From Notospermus geniculatus (lineage: Eukaryota; Nemertea; Pilidiophora; Heteronemertea; Lineidae), in contig NMRB01000178.1 in assembly GCA_002633025.1 (NCBI GenBank), forward strand, positions 387,862 through 451,861: DNA of 64,000 bases, written 5' to 3'. The position numbers and the translations under genes are program-made. Numbering within the stretch: position 1 is the first letter of the stretch; every line of letters starts with the position of its first letter. Under the pieces are notes generated by a model. It ran no database searches, was not told the DNA's origin, and worked only from the letters and a program-made list of their open reading frames with translations. This document shows positions 55,430 to 64,000 of this stretch, piece after piece.

Positions 55430-56210
55430 GGCCTATGAACAAATACCTGAAGCCTACAGGCAAAAATTCAGGAATCTCAGAAAACCAGAGGCACAAACTA
55501 TGTTGAGTTTGGCCGTGACAAATTCAATCTTTTTGAGCGATGGTGCTCCTAGTAATGGTGGTGCGAGTTGTGATTTGAGAAAGGATGGTACAACCGAACT
55601 ATAGGGTTGATGCAACCATGCAATTGGTCACAAACAACCCAACAGTTGGGTTGACGGATCCAACTATTTGACTGAAGACAATCGAAATAAACATCGTTTC
55701 AACTGAACACATTTCAGTCTCAAATAGAGACTGCACTGTTTAACTCACAACGCTGGTTTTCTTGCTGGGTAGGGTTGCCAAAGGTTGCACTGCAAACCGA
55801 TCAGGGTTCGAATTTCATGTCTTAAAGTATTCAAGCAAGTCATGGAGCAGTTGGACATAAAACAGACTCTCAAGACAATGTTGAAGACAAGTCTGTCGTG
55901 AAGTGAACTTGCTTGATTACGTGACAAGTTGGCTAGTGCCAATCTTGAGAGTTCTCAGAGTAAAATGAAAGGGCGTTATGAAAAGACGTCCGAAAAGGTA
56001 GAAGCGACAGTGAAGTTTCCAGAACCGAGTTGTAGGCGGTCACTGATGCGCTTTATTGGGATGGTAGGGTTCTACCGTCGGTATTGTCCGAATCTGTCAC
56101 AGATAATCCTTCCACGCACAAACTTGTGGAAGAAAGAAGATGTTTGTTTCCATTGGAATTCAGCATGTGAAATAGCCTTTGAGAGGAACTCGAGAACATC
56201 TTTCAGAGTA
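55430..56210 (+). mobile_element. Decayed Ty3/gypsy retrotransposon (gag, integrase and RT fragments)
   Basis: All fragments are on the plus strand. A gag fragment at about 55430-55500 has Ile-Pro-Glu-Ala-Tyr-Arg-Gln-Lys-Phe-Arg. Integrase fragments are at about 55790-55880 (Thr-Asp-Gln-Gly-Ser-Asn-Phe-Met-Ser) and 55929-55985 (Asn-Leu-Glu-Ser-Ser-Gln-Ser-Lys-Met-Lys). A reverse-transcriptase fragment at about 56005-56200 has Arg-Phe-Ile-Gly-Met-Val-Gly-Phe-Tyr-Arg-Arg-Tyr-Cys. Integrase precedes RT here, the reverse of the normal pol order, so the copy is rearranged and heavily deleted. No LTRs are identified. Confidence 0.75.
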
Positions 56211-56696
56211 CGATTTCTCTCAGACCTACTGCCGCTGTTTCAAATCTATGAAGTTTCTCACTAGAAGGACGATTACTCTCACTGCCGGGTGGGCTACTAA
56301 AACAACAGACAAAATTTTTAAAACGCCATTCAATTCTTGGCTAGATTCATTCTTTGTTGTAGAAAAGAGTAGTGCCGACCGTGAAGACGGCAATGACGGA
56401 TATGAAAACGAGATCTGTATCCAAGTTGTTGGCCCAGCCGTGTCATTGGCAGATACAAATTTGAAAACAATGCGCTTCCCGTCACTGAATCCAAAGTGTG
56501 AATGCGAGACGGACGATGACCTTCGTAGCCAATCGAGTAAGCAAGATTCAGAGTTTGGTCGCTCCATCACAGTGGAGGTTCTGTCCTGGAATCAAAATCC
56601 TAGTGACTCTGCCTGCGAGGTATCGCGCCTGTTGACAGGTGGTAGGCCCTAAGTCATTTGTGCCCACCATTGGACGCATCTTTATCGTCGGCACTG

Positions 56697-56765
56697 TCAA
56701 ACATCTTGCATTTTCCTATCGATACAGAGGACTGGCAGGGGAGACATGTTGGAGAGAATGAAGAG
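56697..56765 (-). repeat. Coding-type fragment, copy 1 of 3 (CKMFD block)
   Basis: On the minus strand this reads Ile-Gly-Lys-Cys-Lys-Met-Phe-Asp in frame, as do 60165-60226 and 63455-63515. Retention of the frame in three copies suggests descent from a real gene. Confidence 0.5.
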
Positions 56766-57000
56766 TGAGCGAGAATTTTCGAAGTTGAACGTTATTTCAA
56801 ACAATCCATAGGTGGTTTTTGATATGCGAAACGAAAGCGGACTGCAATTCGTTCTGGTACATGAAGTTGAGTCGGTGATCATTGCACGGTACATCCGTGT
56901 GCGTTTGATCACGCACATTGAAGCTCACGAATCCGACAAGACCAAAAATGCCAGTGCAAACGCTCGGACGTCCAGGACATCAAAGACCACCAAATCGCCC

Positions 57001-57949
57001 TCACACAGTCATCTGGCAACTCCTCCCACCGCAGCTCTGGCAAATAGTTTCCTCATGCCCAACGATGCTGTCTTTGCACTTCATTTTTCTCCCGTACGCC
57101 TTGGATCCTGGCATTTTGTTCTTCAGTTTTTTTTCATACTCATGCAGGTTTCTGCACATGTCGGTATATCTCTTCTCCAACAGTCTTTCGTTCATGTATT
57201 TTTGCCGATCTTCTGTTTTGAGGAAATCCCATGCTACGTTCTCGGGAAGGCATCTCCTGACGTACTTCGGCTCACACGGTATCTGCAACACAAATTTCCC
57301 AGATCTCACTTGCTTGACGATTTTACAGTCGTCTGGTAGGTATATTATTTATGGCCCATAGGGTTTACCGCACCCTTCTTTGTAATCCACGGTTGAAACG
57401 GCATCATATCCGATGAGCAATTCGTCTTGATGTTTGACCGTTTTTCTGCATCGTTTGCAAGTAACACGGGCATAACTGCTGCAAGTTTCATGTGATTGGG
57501 TTTGCTCCTTTTTATGAATGAACGTTGCACACCGAAAGACCCGCCAAAAGTCGGATCTAGGGTCTTGTACCTCATAGTCTTTGCTCTTTTTCTGCATCCT
57601 TTGAAAGAGCCAACAAACTCTTTCACTGCACAAAGTTTGACTTGTGATGATGTATTTTCGAAGAACCAATCGTTGTTGTCCGCAAAGTATATAGCGGGTC
57701 ACTGTTCTTGACGGAAAGCACCGATTTGGAATATTCTCTTTCTTTTGGCAAGTCACCACTTTTGTTGAGCTGCACGATGTCGGGATCACTGTAAGTCTTC
57801 GTGACACCGTTTTTGCCTGTCACGGTGTATTGCTTTACACATACGTCATTGTTATATAACCACAAACACCAGTTGTAAGCGTTGTAAGTCATGATCATTT
57901 TGTCCAATGCCACACGTTGGTGCTTGGTTGGTTTCAAACCCACGGACAT
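57001..57949 (-). pseudogene. TnpB/Fanzor-like N-terminal remnant
   Basis: The minus strand starts with Met at 57949: Leu-Lys-Pro-Thr-Lys-His-Gln, Ala-Leu-Asp-Lys-Met and Tyr-Asn-Trp-Cys-Leu. This matches the N-terminal helix-turn-helix pattern of TnpB (L-x-P-T-x-x-Q...L...Y-N-x-x-L). Frames then shift: 57626-57345 has Lys-Glu-Phe-Val-Gly-Ser-Phe-Lys and Phe-Gly-Gly-Ser-Phe-Gly-Val, and 57309-57001 has Gly-Lys-Phe-Val-Leu-Gln-Ile-Pro. These suit the segment before the RuvC core of Fanzor/TnpB RNA-guided nucleases. The RuvC catalytic Asp (Asp-Pro-Gly motif) and zinc finger are not found. A chance resemblance is possible. Confidence 0.4.
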
Positions 57950-58065
57950 GGTCGACAACGGGAGGTGTCCACCTTGGCCACTGCCCGAGAGTGAAATGAG
58001 CAAGAAAATCTGTTCTGGTTGGACATCTACCGGTACGAGTCACTGGTTTGAAGTGCTGTGCCAAG

Positions 58066-58310
58066 TCAACTTGGATACAAATTTGAAAACGTATCTGGGG
58101 TGCAGAATATCACGAGATGATTTCTCTCAGACCTAACGTACTGCCGCTCATTCACATCCATCGGCCATTCAGATACTTTTTCAAATTGATCATTTGTCAC
58201 TCTGTAGATGGGCGATTTTTCGTTCGGTTCCAAGAAATCAACGGGAATGATTTTCAAATTGAACGGTCGTACAATGAGTTCACTGCGGGGCACGGCAGTA
58301 CCGACATACT
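58066..58310 (-). pseudogene. Unrecognised minus-strand protein fragment
   Basis: The frame encodes about 75 residues with coding-like composition (Ile-Val-Arg-Pro-Phe-Asn-Leu-Lys, Pro-Val-Asp-Phe-Leu-Glu-Pro). It has no ATG start; upstream, coding-like sequence continues in another frame (Leu-Arg-Glu-Asn-Leu-Val-Ala-Thr). It lies just upstream of the TnpB-like remnant on the same strand, so the two could have shared a transcription unit. No family is recognised. Confidence 0.35.
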
Positions 58311-58479
58311 TGGTAGTTCATTTTTCATCTGGTACTTCGTCGCAACTAAATTCTCTCGCAGGAATAGTCAGACACCTATCAGAATTGACCTTTTTACAAG
58401 TAAAAAAACACTCGGATACGGATACACGAGGGAACACTTGACATTCGTCACCGAGTTGTCTGCCCCGATTCGTGGATGA

Positions 58480-59345
58480 AACCGGCAGGGACGAAACTCA
58501 TACATGTAGGAATTATCAATGGGAAGCAAATGTGAAAATCAGAGTCATGTCGGACGGCACATTTACATCATCCGTCCCGCACATCACACTTTCAATTCTC
58601 GGCTAGAATCATTCTTTGTCGCACCCACATTGAAGGAACCTAGAAAGAGGTGACTCCAGATATTCATGCTGTGGGTTTAGGCCTAGCCAACACTATAGAC
58701 CATACAAAGAATTTTTTGATTCTATTCAACAAAACTGACCAATGGGTGAGTCGTGCGTTACGTGCACTACTGCACTACTTGCACTACTGCTTTGTTGGCA
58801 TAGGCGGTCATGTGGGTGTTTAGTGAAGTAACGTTAGACGAAAGAAACTAGAGTATATTCGTGTGCCTTCGTCGCTTCACTACAAGTCAACCAGGGTTTA
58901 TATCTAGGCTTTCCCGTCGAGCGATTTTGCCGAAATTTGGTCTAAGTACAATTTCACTCGGGTAAGAAATCCGAATCGCCGGGAAAAAAGCAGAAATTGT
59001 CAAATACAAAATCGGAATCGACTTTTTTCACTTGGATACGAATGTGAGGATACGTGGGGAACACTTGACGTTCGTCACCAGGTTGTCTGTCCCGACTCGG
59101 GGATGAAATCGGCAATGACGAAATACAAGCTGTAGATGCCGCTACAGTGTGTAGAAAATCCCATGGTCCTGTAACGAGCAGAAAATGCCATGGTCCCGAC
59201 TTGTGTAGAAGATATCATTGGTCCCTAACTTGTGAATGGAGAAAACACCTCCAAATGTTGTCTCAATATTGCGTAGGAAATACCATGCCGCTACAGTGTG
59301 CCGTAGAAAATCCCATGGTCCTGCAACGAGCAGGGTAAAATTGAA
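58480..59345. other. Gene-free mosaic
   Basis: No gene is found. The phrase AGAAAATCCCATGGTCCTG with AACGAGCAG recurs at about 59153 and 59306, a small tandem repeat. Confidence 0.4.
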
Positions 59346-59349
59346 AACA

Positions 59350-59700
59350 GCAGCAGATACAAATTTGAAAACGTATCTAGGGTCTAGAGATAAATGATGT
59401 TACAAAGATACAAATGTTGAACGATCACCACTACTGACGTCATCGCCAGCAATAGTTTGTGTGAGTCATCACTTGTGTGGAATATGGCAAACTATAGAGG
59501 CTCTCGAAAAACGTTCATTTTCAAAAGACGATTTTCCAAACCATTCCACATTCCAGCTTCAAATTTGCAGAGAACGTAGTCCATGCAGAGGTAGGAACAT
59601 ATCAAAAGAGAGAATTTGCAACTTTGGAACGGTTTTCGGGAAAATTGACTTTGAAGGTCGATTTTGGCCGCCATATTGCTCCGGGCAGCAGACCCCCTGT
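59350..59700 (+). repeat. Duplicated block, copy 1 (copy 2 at 62780-63020), with module A
   Basis: AGATACAAATTTGAAAACGT, ATAAATGATGTTACAAAGAT, GAACGATCACCACTACTGAC and GTGAGTCATCACTTGTGTGG occur in order here and 3.4 kb downstream. Both continue into module A. Confidence 0.85.
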
Positions 59701-59959
59701 ACCTGCTGCCCGGAGCAAGCCGATTCGGAGGCTTTCCCGTCGACCGATTTGGACGAAATTTGGTCTGGGCTACTTTCTAACGAGTTCCAGTTTGTGGGAC
59801 AAGTAGGATTCAGACCTGGGGCCGAAAGAACTGGATTTTGTTGTCCTAGTGCATATGTTCTCGGGGACTACGTGCACAAATCACTGTATCATCATGGGAG
59901 GCCGTGAGCAATTATTGAACCTGTCACACCAATGACTGGAGGTTGACCAGAACACATAA

Positions 59960-60226
59960 TCACACCAGATGTAAATTTACAGAACTTCCTGAAACTCTGC
60001 TGCAGGCAATTTCTGTAAAAAATATTACAAAAATTTCCAACAGTGTACCACCCATCTTGGGGTCCGGTTCGTAATCTGCATCTTGCAGCACGCCGTCTAG
60101 ATACATGTAGGCCATCATGTATGCGTCAAACACTCTGTCACACGAAATCTTGGCTCCATAGTGTGCACAGTCGACATCGTTAAACATCTTGCATTTTCCT
60201 ATCAACATAGAGGCGTCCCATGCCAA
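59960..60226 (-). pseudogene. Unrecognised minus-strand gene fragment (CKMFD...YLDG block), copy 1
   Basis: The open frame has 88 residues: Gly-Lys-Cys-Lys-Met-Phe, Arg-Val-Phe-Asp-Ala-Tyr, Tyr-Met-Tyr-Leu-Asp-Gly and Asp-Tyr-Glu-Pro-Asp-Pro-Lys. The diverged copy at 63340-63515 keeps the same amino-acid frame over most of the block despite a frame break, which argues for past coding. No family is recognised. Confidence 0.45.
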
Positions 60227-60234
60227 TTACCGGC

Positions 60235-60534
60235 GGAGATTGAAAGAATCCGTATTTACAAATCTGGCCATTGCATTAGCAATCCGTGACGGCTGCCCAT
60301 TTGTCCGCGCAGTAAGCGACTAATACTTCGAAGGTCTCCAAATTGATATTCATTTTGGCTGCCTGACGAGGAGATGGATGAATTTTCGCCCAACGGAGAT
60401 AGATGGAGCCGTCGTGGAAATGGACATGTTACTAGCGGGGACACGCAGAGGAACATGTCGATGGGACACGCTGCGGCATTCGTCACCGGGATGAATTTGG
60501 CACAGGTTTTTACACTTCCCGCTGTGTCCGACAT
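60235..60534 (-). pseudogene. Unrecognised minus-strand gene fragment (SPRQAAKMNI block), copy 1
   Basis: Reading starts Met-Ser-Asp-Thr-Ala-Gly-Ser at 60534. After a frame change near 60430 it continues as Ile-Tyr-Leu-Arg-Trp-Ala-Lys-Ile, Ser-Pro-Arg-Gln-Ala-Ala-Lys-Met-Asn-Ile and Glu-Thr-Phe-Glu-Val-Leu-Val. The copy at 63540-63725 has Phe-Gly-Lys-Arg-Trp and the same Ser-Pro-Arg-Gln-Ala-Ala-Lys-Met-Asn-Ile in the equivalent frame. A faint likeness to PC4-type ssDNA-binding proteins was noted but is too weak to name it. Confidence 0.4.
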
Positions 60535-60619
60535 TTCTTTCTTGATTCACCCAACGGAGGCTTCTCCAATACCAGTAGCCGGACAAAGATCCGACTGTTG
60601 AAGAGGCAGGCATAGATTA

Positions 60620-61150
60620 TGAGATAAGATGGTTCTTTGACGTGTTCACAGAGTGCGTGGTGCTGATCTTCACGGGAAAAATTGGCACTGGGAAGACGAC
60701 GACAGAAAGTGATGAAGATCGGCCATGTACATCTACATAACACCGAGAATTTCGCTCAACAACGACTCGTGCGCCTCGTCTGAGATAGAGCTGCTTCGAA
60801 AGTGAATATCTCTGGTGGCCGTCTATGCCCAGTAGTCCGACCAATAATATTTCACTGTTCTCAAACACCACAAATCGAAGGCAGAAAGTTTTGGCCTAAT
60901 AAATCGGAAGTGCGGATAAATAATGAATATTGAAATCGTAATCGTAGTCGTTACGACTTGAATCACGACTATAATATTTGCGATTCACACACGTGCACTT
61001 GCGATCACGAGTCGAAATTATTCTGCCACAAAGTTATGACATTTTGTGATTTGCAATCGTGTGTCAAATCGCTTGTCACGGATGTCTACAGCGGACTGCA
61101 ATTCATTCTGGTAGTTGAAGTCGGAGTCGGAGTCAGAAAGCTGCGCATCC
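60620..61150. other. No recognised gene
   Basis: Short low-complexity stretch at 60930-61060 with repeated ATCGTAATCGTAGTCGTTAC-style words. Otherwise nothing identified. Confidence 0.4.
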
Positions 61151-61151
61151 T

Positions 61152-61480
61152 CTCTAACTGTCTGTTAGTAGCAGATAGACCTACAAATTTGAAACAGCAG
61201 AGAGAGTCGTCGTGAGAAACTTTAGGCTAAAAATGCAATGTTGCCATGTTGAATGTTGTCATTTTTTTATTCACCCAAAGTCACCTACATGTAGAACTCT
61301 CTGTTAGTGGCAGATGGCCTACAAATTTGAAAGAGCACAGAGAGTCGTCGTGAGAAACTTGTGCAATGTTGAATGCTGTCATTTTGTTTTCACCCAAAGT
61401 CACCTAGAACTGTCTGGTAGTAGCAGATAGGCCTACAAATTTGGAAACAGCAGAGAGAGAGAGAGAGAGCCGTCGTGAGA
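61152..61480 (+). repeat. Three tandem units with GAGAGTCGTCGTGAGAA
   Basis: The units share TCTGTTAGTAGCAGATAG-like sequence, GCCTACAAATTTG, AGAGAGTCGTCGTGAGAA and TTCACCCAAAGTCACCTA. They start at about 61152, 61297 and 61410. The last unit has an expanded (GA)n. Confidence 0.8.
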
Positions 61481-61904
61481 ACCATCGCGGTATTTTGATT
61501 TCATGAGCTTGTTCAAGTGATTTCCTGATGTCAGTCCACTCTATTTGATTTGGTAAGAGTTCAGCGGTCGTCCCACTGTTTCCTTTCAACCCACAACCTA
61601 TTCAATCCGGTTGGGTCAAATATGAAAGACGTTTCTGAAACTACAATGCGTTTTGTGGGTTTCTGCCCATCAGGTAACTACCTTTCTGCCACAGATATTT
61701 CATCACATGTTGGGAATACATTTCAAACCGGAAACTGATATTGGGCCTGATTTTGCTGCAGAGCCGTCGGCCTGCACTTGAGCGTTCAACTTCTGTGGAC
61801 CCCGGTTGGGGTGTAAAATTTGCGAAATTTTTGGAAGTTGACTTCCTATAAACTGTACTCGCGCCCAATACCGTCCTGGGCGGGAAATCCTGGGTGTTAG
61901 ACTG

Positions 61905-62240
61905 TGGCAGCAGAATACCTTTAGACGGCATGTCATGTCCCGCCGACAAATTGGTCCCGTCAACCATCGTATCTCCTAATGTATTTCACGTACATTCGCT
62001 GTACATGAAGTTTTCTGTGAAGCCTCTTCCAACGTTATTACCTTTGCATAGTCTTCACCTGAAAACCGAAATGCCACAAGACCCAGTAGAAAAAACCAAA
62101 ATGCACACTCTCTTAGGTTTCTCTACCTTGCGGCAGCAGGATACCTTTTGACGGCATGTCATTTCCCGCCGGCAAATTCGTCCCGTCAACCATCGTATCT
62201 CCTAATGTATTTCACGTACATTCGCTGTACATGAAGCACC
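61905..62240 (+). repeat. Repeat family R240, diverged tandem pair
   Basis: Two units about 228 bp apart carry GACGGCATGTCATxTCCCGCC, CGTCAACCATCGTATCTCC and TATTTCACGTACATTCGCTG. Between them ACCTGAAAACCGAAATGCCA and TTTCTCTACCTTGCGGCAGC match the R240 units at 23.6-24.4 kb. Confidence 0.8.
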
Positions 62241-62244
62241 TCAG

Positions 62245-62770
62245 ATAAAGAAAGGTCATGAACAACACATCGCTAAAAATTATGTGTACGGTACGAGACC
62301 AGCTCATATTAAAATTTTATTCTTCGTGTTTTGATACTACAGCTCTGTATTCTACACTACCAACCGTCACCACGTATACGTATAATCGTTTCTCAATGTG
62401 TCCATATATATATCTGACATTACTATCACCGCGTAAAATACGCATCATGACCTTACGTCGAATAGACCTGGAATCTGAATTTATATGTAACAACATTCTA
62501 AGCCTCTTTTTACACTTCTTTGGATCTTTCTTAGGAGCGTTTGTACACGCTCTGAAAATGACTTGTTCATCTGTTTTTTGATGATAGATTGTCAGGGCTT
62601 TTTCCCCACGGATGGAAAATCACACTCGATAGTTGACGGTTTGGGCCTGGGCAGCAGCTCGTGCGAAATGTTTGACACTGATTTCTTGTTCTCCTCCTCA
62701 ACGCTCGGATAGGGATACATGCGCGCGCGAAACACTTGAATTCGTCACCGGGTTGCCTGCTATTACAGGT
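62245..62770. other. No recognised gene
   Basis: A 107-codon plus frame (62258-62581) is hydrophobic toward its end but has no motif. I do not call it. Confidence 0.35.
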
Positions 62771-62779
62771 GAAATTATT

Positions 62780-63020
62780 GAAAACAGCAGATACAAATTT
62801 GAAAACGTATGTAGGGTCTAGAGATAAATGATGTTACAAAGATACAAATGTTGAACGATCACCACTACTGACGTCATCGCCCGCAATAGTTTGTGTGAGT
62901 CATCACTTGTGTGGAATACGGCAAACTATAGAGGCAATCGAAAAACGCTGATTTTCAAAATACGATTTTCTAAACCATTCCGTATTTCGGGTTGAAATTT
63001 GCAGAGAACATAGGGTATGG
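62780..63020 (+). repeat. Duplicated block, copy 2 (of 59350-59560)
   Basis: It has the same ordered phrases as copy 1, again followed by module A sequence (TTTCGGGTTGAAATTTGCAG). Confidence 0.85.
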
Positions 63021-63339
63021 TCAGTTAGTCTCTTCATTTTCTGACGAGGTCGGGATCATGTATCCAGCTAGATCTTCTGGCATTGTCTGGTACGATAGGA
63101 TAAGAATCCCAACGAGCCGCGTACTTGATTACATAAATCACTGGTCATTTTATTACCAGTAACTATATTCTGGGGAGACGTGGTCGGCTGCATTGGTTTG
63201 ACGGTAAGAATACTGGTTCAGTGTGAAAAATGGGACGGTTTTGATATCTATCAATTTTGTGACGTCTACCATTTCTACCGCATGCGGCACTGTCTTCGTC
63301 TCTTTCTACTGCTTGACTAATTTAGCGTTAACTCTCTGT

Positions 63340-63725
63340 AACCACCCATCTTGGGGCCCGGTTCGTAATCTGCATCTTGCAGCATGCCGTCTAAATACAT
63401 GTAGGTATTGTATGCGTCAAGCACTCTGTCTGTTGAACGCATCTTCACCGTCGCAATTGTCAAACATCTTGCATTTTCCTATAGACATAGAGGCGTCCCT
63501 TGTCAATTACCGGCGGAGATTGAAAAGATCCGTATTTACAAAGGCGGATCCATCCCCCGTGGTGGTGAAAAACACGGCATCTGGTAGAAGAAGAGTGGAA
63601 AAATCGTTCATTTGGTCCGTGACGGAGGCCCAGATATTCATTTTGGCTGCCTGACGAGGAGATATCTGCCAGCGTTTCCCAAATAATATAGGGTCTAAGG
63701 GGGACACACTGGCCCACAGAAACAC
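63340..63725 (-). pseudogene. Unrecognised minus-strand gene fragments, copy 2
   Basis: This is the counterpart of 59960-60534 in the same order and orientation relative to the duplicated block. The minus frame 63725-63507 includes Ser-Pro-Leu-Asp-Pro-Ile-Leu-Phe-Gly, Ser-Pro-Arg-Gln-Ala-Ala-Lys-Met, Thr-Thr-Gly-Asp-Gly-Ser-Ala-Phe and a stop after Phe-Asn-Leu-Arg-Arg. The CKMFD block follows and ends near 63340 (Tyr-Met-Tyr-Leu-Asp-Gly). Relative to copy 1, each copy holds coding sequence the other has lost. Confidence 0.45.
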
Positions 63726-64000
63726 TGGCAGATATAACAGTTAATGTGTGAAAGGAATGAAAGTCCTTGGATTAAAAGTCCCCCCCCCCCAAAAAAAGAC
63801 AACGGTTATGGTTAGGGATTTTGTGAAAAAAGAACTAGCCTTCACCAATAGTCACAACATCAGAAGTGAAGAAACGAGAACTAGACAGTCAACCTGCTGC
63901 ACAACGAAGACATCACGTTAACACGCGTATCTGTGCTAGATTTGTCCAAGTGTGACATGTGAAGAAATATCGATGATTGCTGAATTGTGTAGAAAATAAG
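63726..64000. other. No recognised feature
   Basis: Nothing identified apart from a short C-run/A-run at about 63781-63797. Confidence 0.5.

Noticed and set aside
55179-55604. 141-codon plus ORF as a host gene
   Set aside because: Only its second half resembles a gypsy gag; the first half is unrelated, so it is a remnant of a retroelement.
56812-57361. Two overlapping plus ORFs (175 and 147 codons)
   Set aside because: They are antisense shadows of the TnpB-like remnant on the minus strand.
60235-60534. PC4-like ssDNA-binding protein
   Set aside because: Only a faint resemblance over a short stretch; not enough to name the family.

Overview
This is a 64 kb piece of animal nuclear DNA, not bacterial: it has GT-AG introns, dispersed DNA transposons, a LINE 3' end, a tRNA-derived SINE, a Ty3/gypsy remnant and a Polinton/Maverick element. 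Some exons belong to ordinary host genes. The very frequent palindrome GTAGGCCTAC, the Polinton and the CORE-like SINE suggest a marine invertebrate, perhaps a non-vertebrate deuterostome; that is inference, and no species can be named. It is a draft scaffold: isolated Ns at 8343, 33274, 44339 and 51762 look like contig joins, and 45338-46262 is an N gap.

Layout. 1-24.6 kb is almost gene-free. It holds a mariner-type miniature element (1.5-2.5 kb), a 14-bp minisatellite (3.5-3.9 kb), a 2.4-kb foldback element (5.2-7.5 kb), a cluster of 18-bp palindromes (7.6-8.3 kb), one unrecognised 326-codon minus-strand ORF (12.1-13.1 kb), and from 13 to 24.5 kb a mosaic of recurring short modules, including a 1.27-kb tandem duplication. 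24.64-33.2 kb is the left part of a Polinton: TIR, packaging ATPase, two penton/minor-capsid-like genes, a probable major capsid gene and several small membrane or proline-rich genes, all on the plus strand. 33.3-45.3 kb has ordinary gene-and-intron character: two exons of an SLC6 neurotransmitter transporter (+), and four phase-matched terminal exons of an unidentified gene (-). 46.3-47.2 kb is a foldback repeat. 47.76-49.0 kb is the right end of the Polinton: the integrase gene (-) and the other TIR.

The two Polinton ends carry the same 6-bp target duplication (CAAAAA) and inverted termini starting AG, so they look like the two ends of one insertion. Yet the DNA between them includes host SLC6 exons and lacks polymerase B and the protease. 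The simplest reading is that a host-gene contig was placed inside the element during scaffolding.

49.0-64 kb returns to the 12-24 kb style of mosaic. It has a lysine- and serine-rich minus-strand gene split by a 4.3-kb CACTA-like transposon with a TG target duplication, a decayed Ty3/gypsy gag/int/RT (55.4-56.2 kb), a minus-strand remnant resembling the N-terminal half of a TnpB/Fanzor protein (57.0-57.9 kb), and duplicated fragments of unrecognised minus-strand reading frames (56.7, 60, 63.5 kb). Those fragments, and the 12-kb ORF, may come from one unrecognised multi-gene element.

Inside the Polinton, nearly every gene in the left block starts at TAAATG, neighbouring genes touch or overlap at stop/start codons, and almost all frame breaks fall in homopolymer runs. 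The element may therefore be younger and more intact than the raw reading frames suggest.
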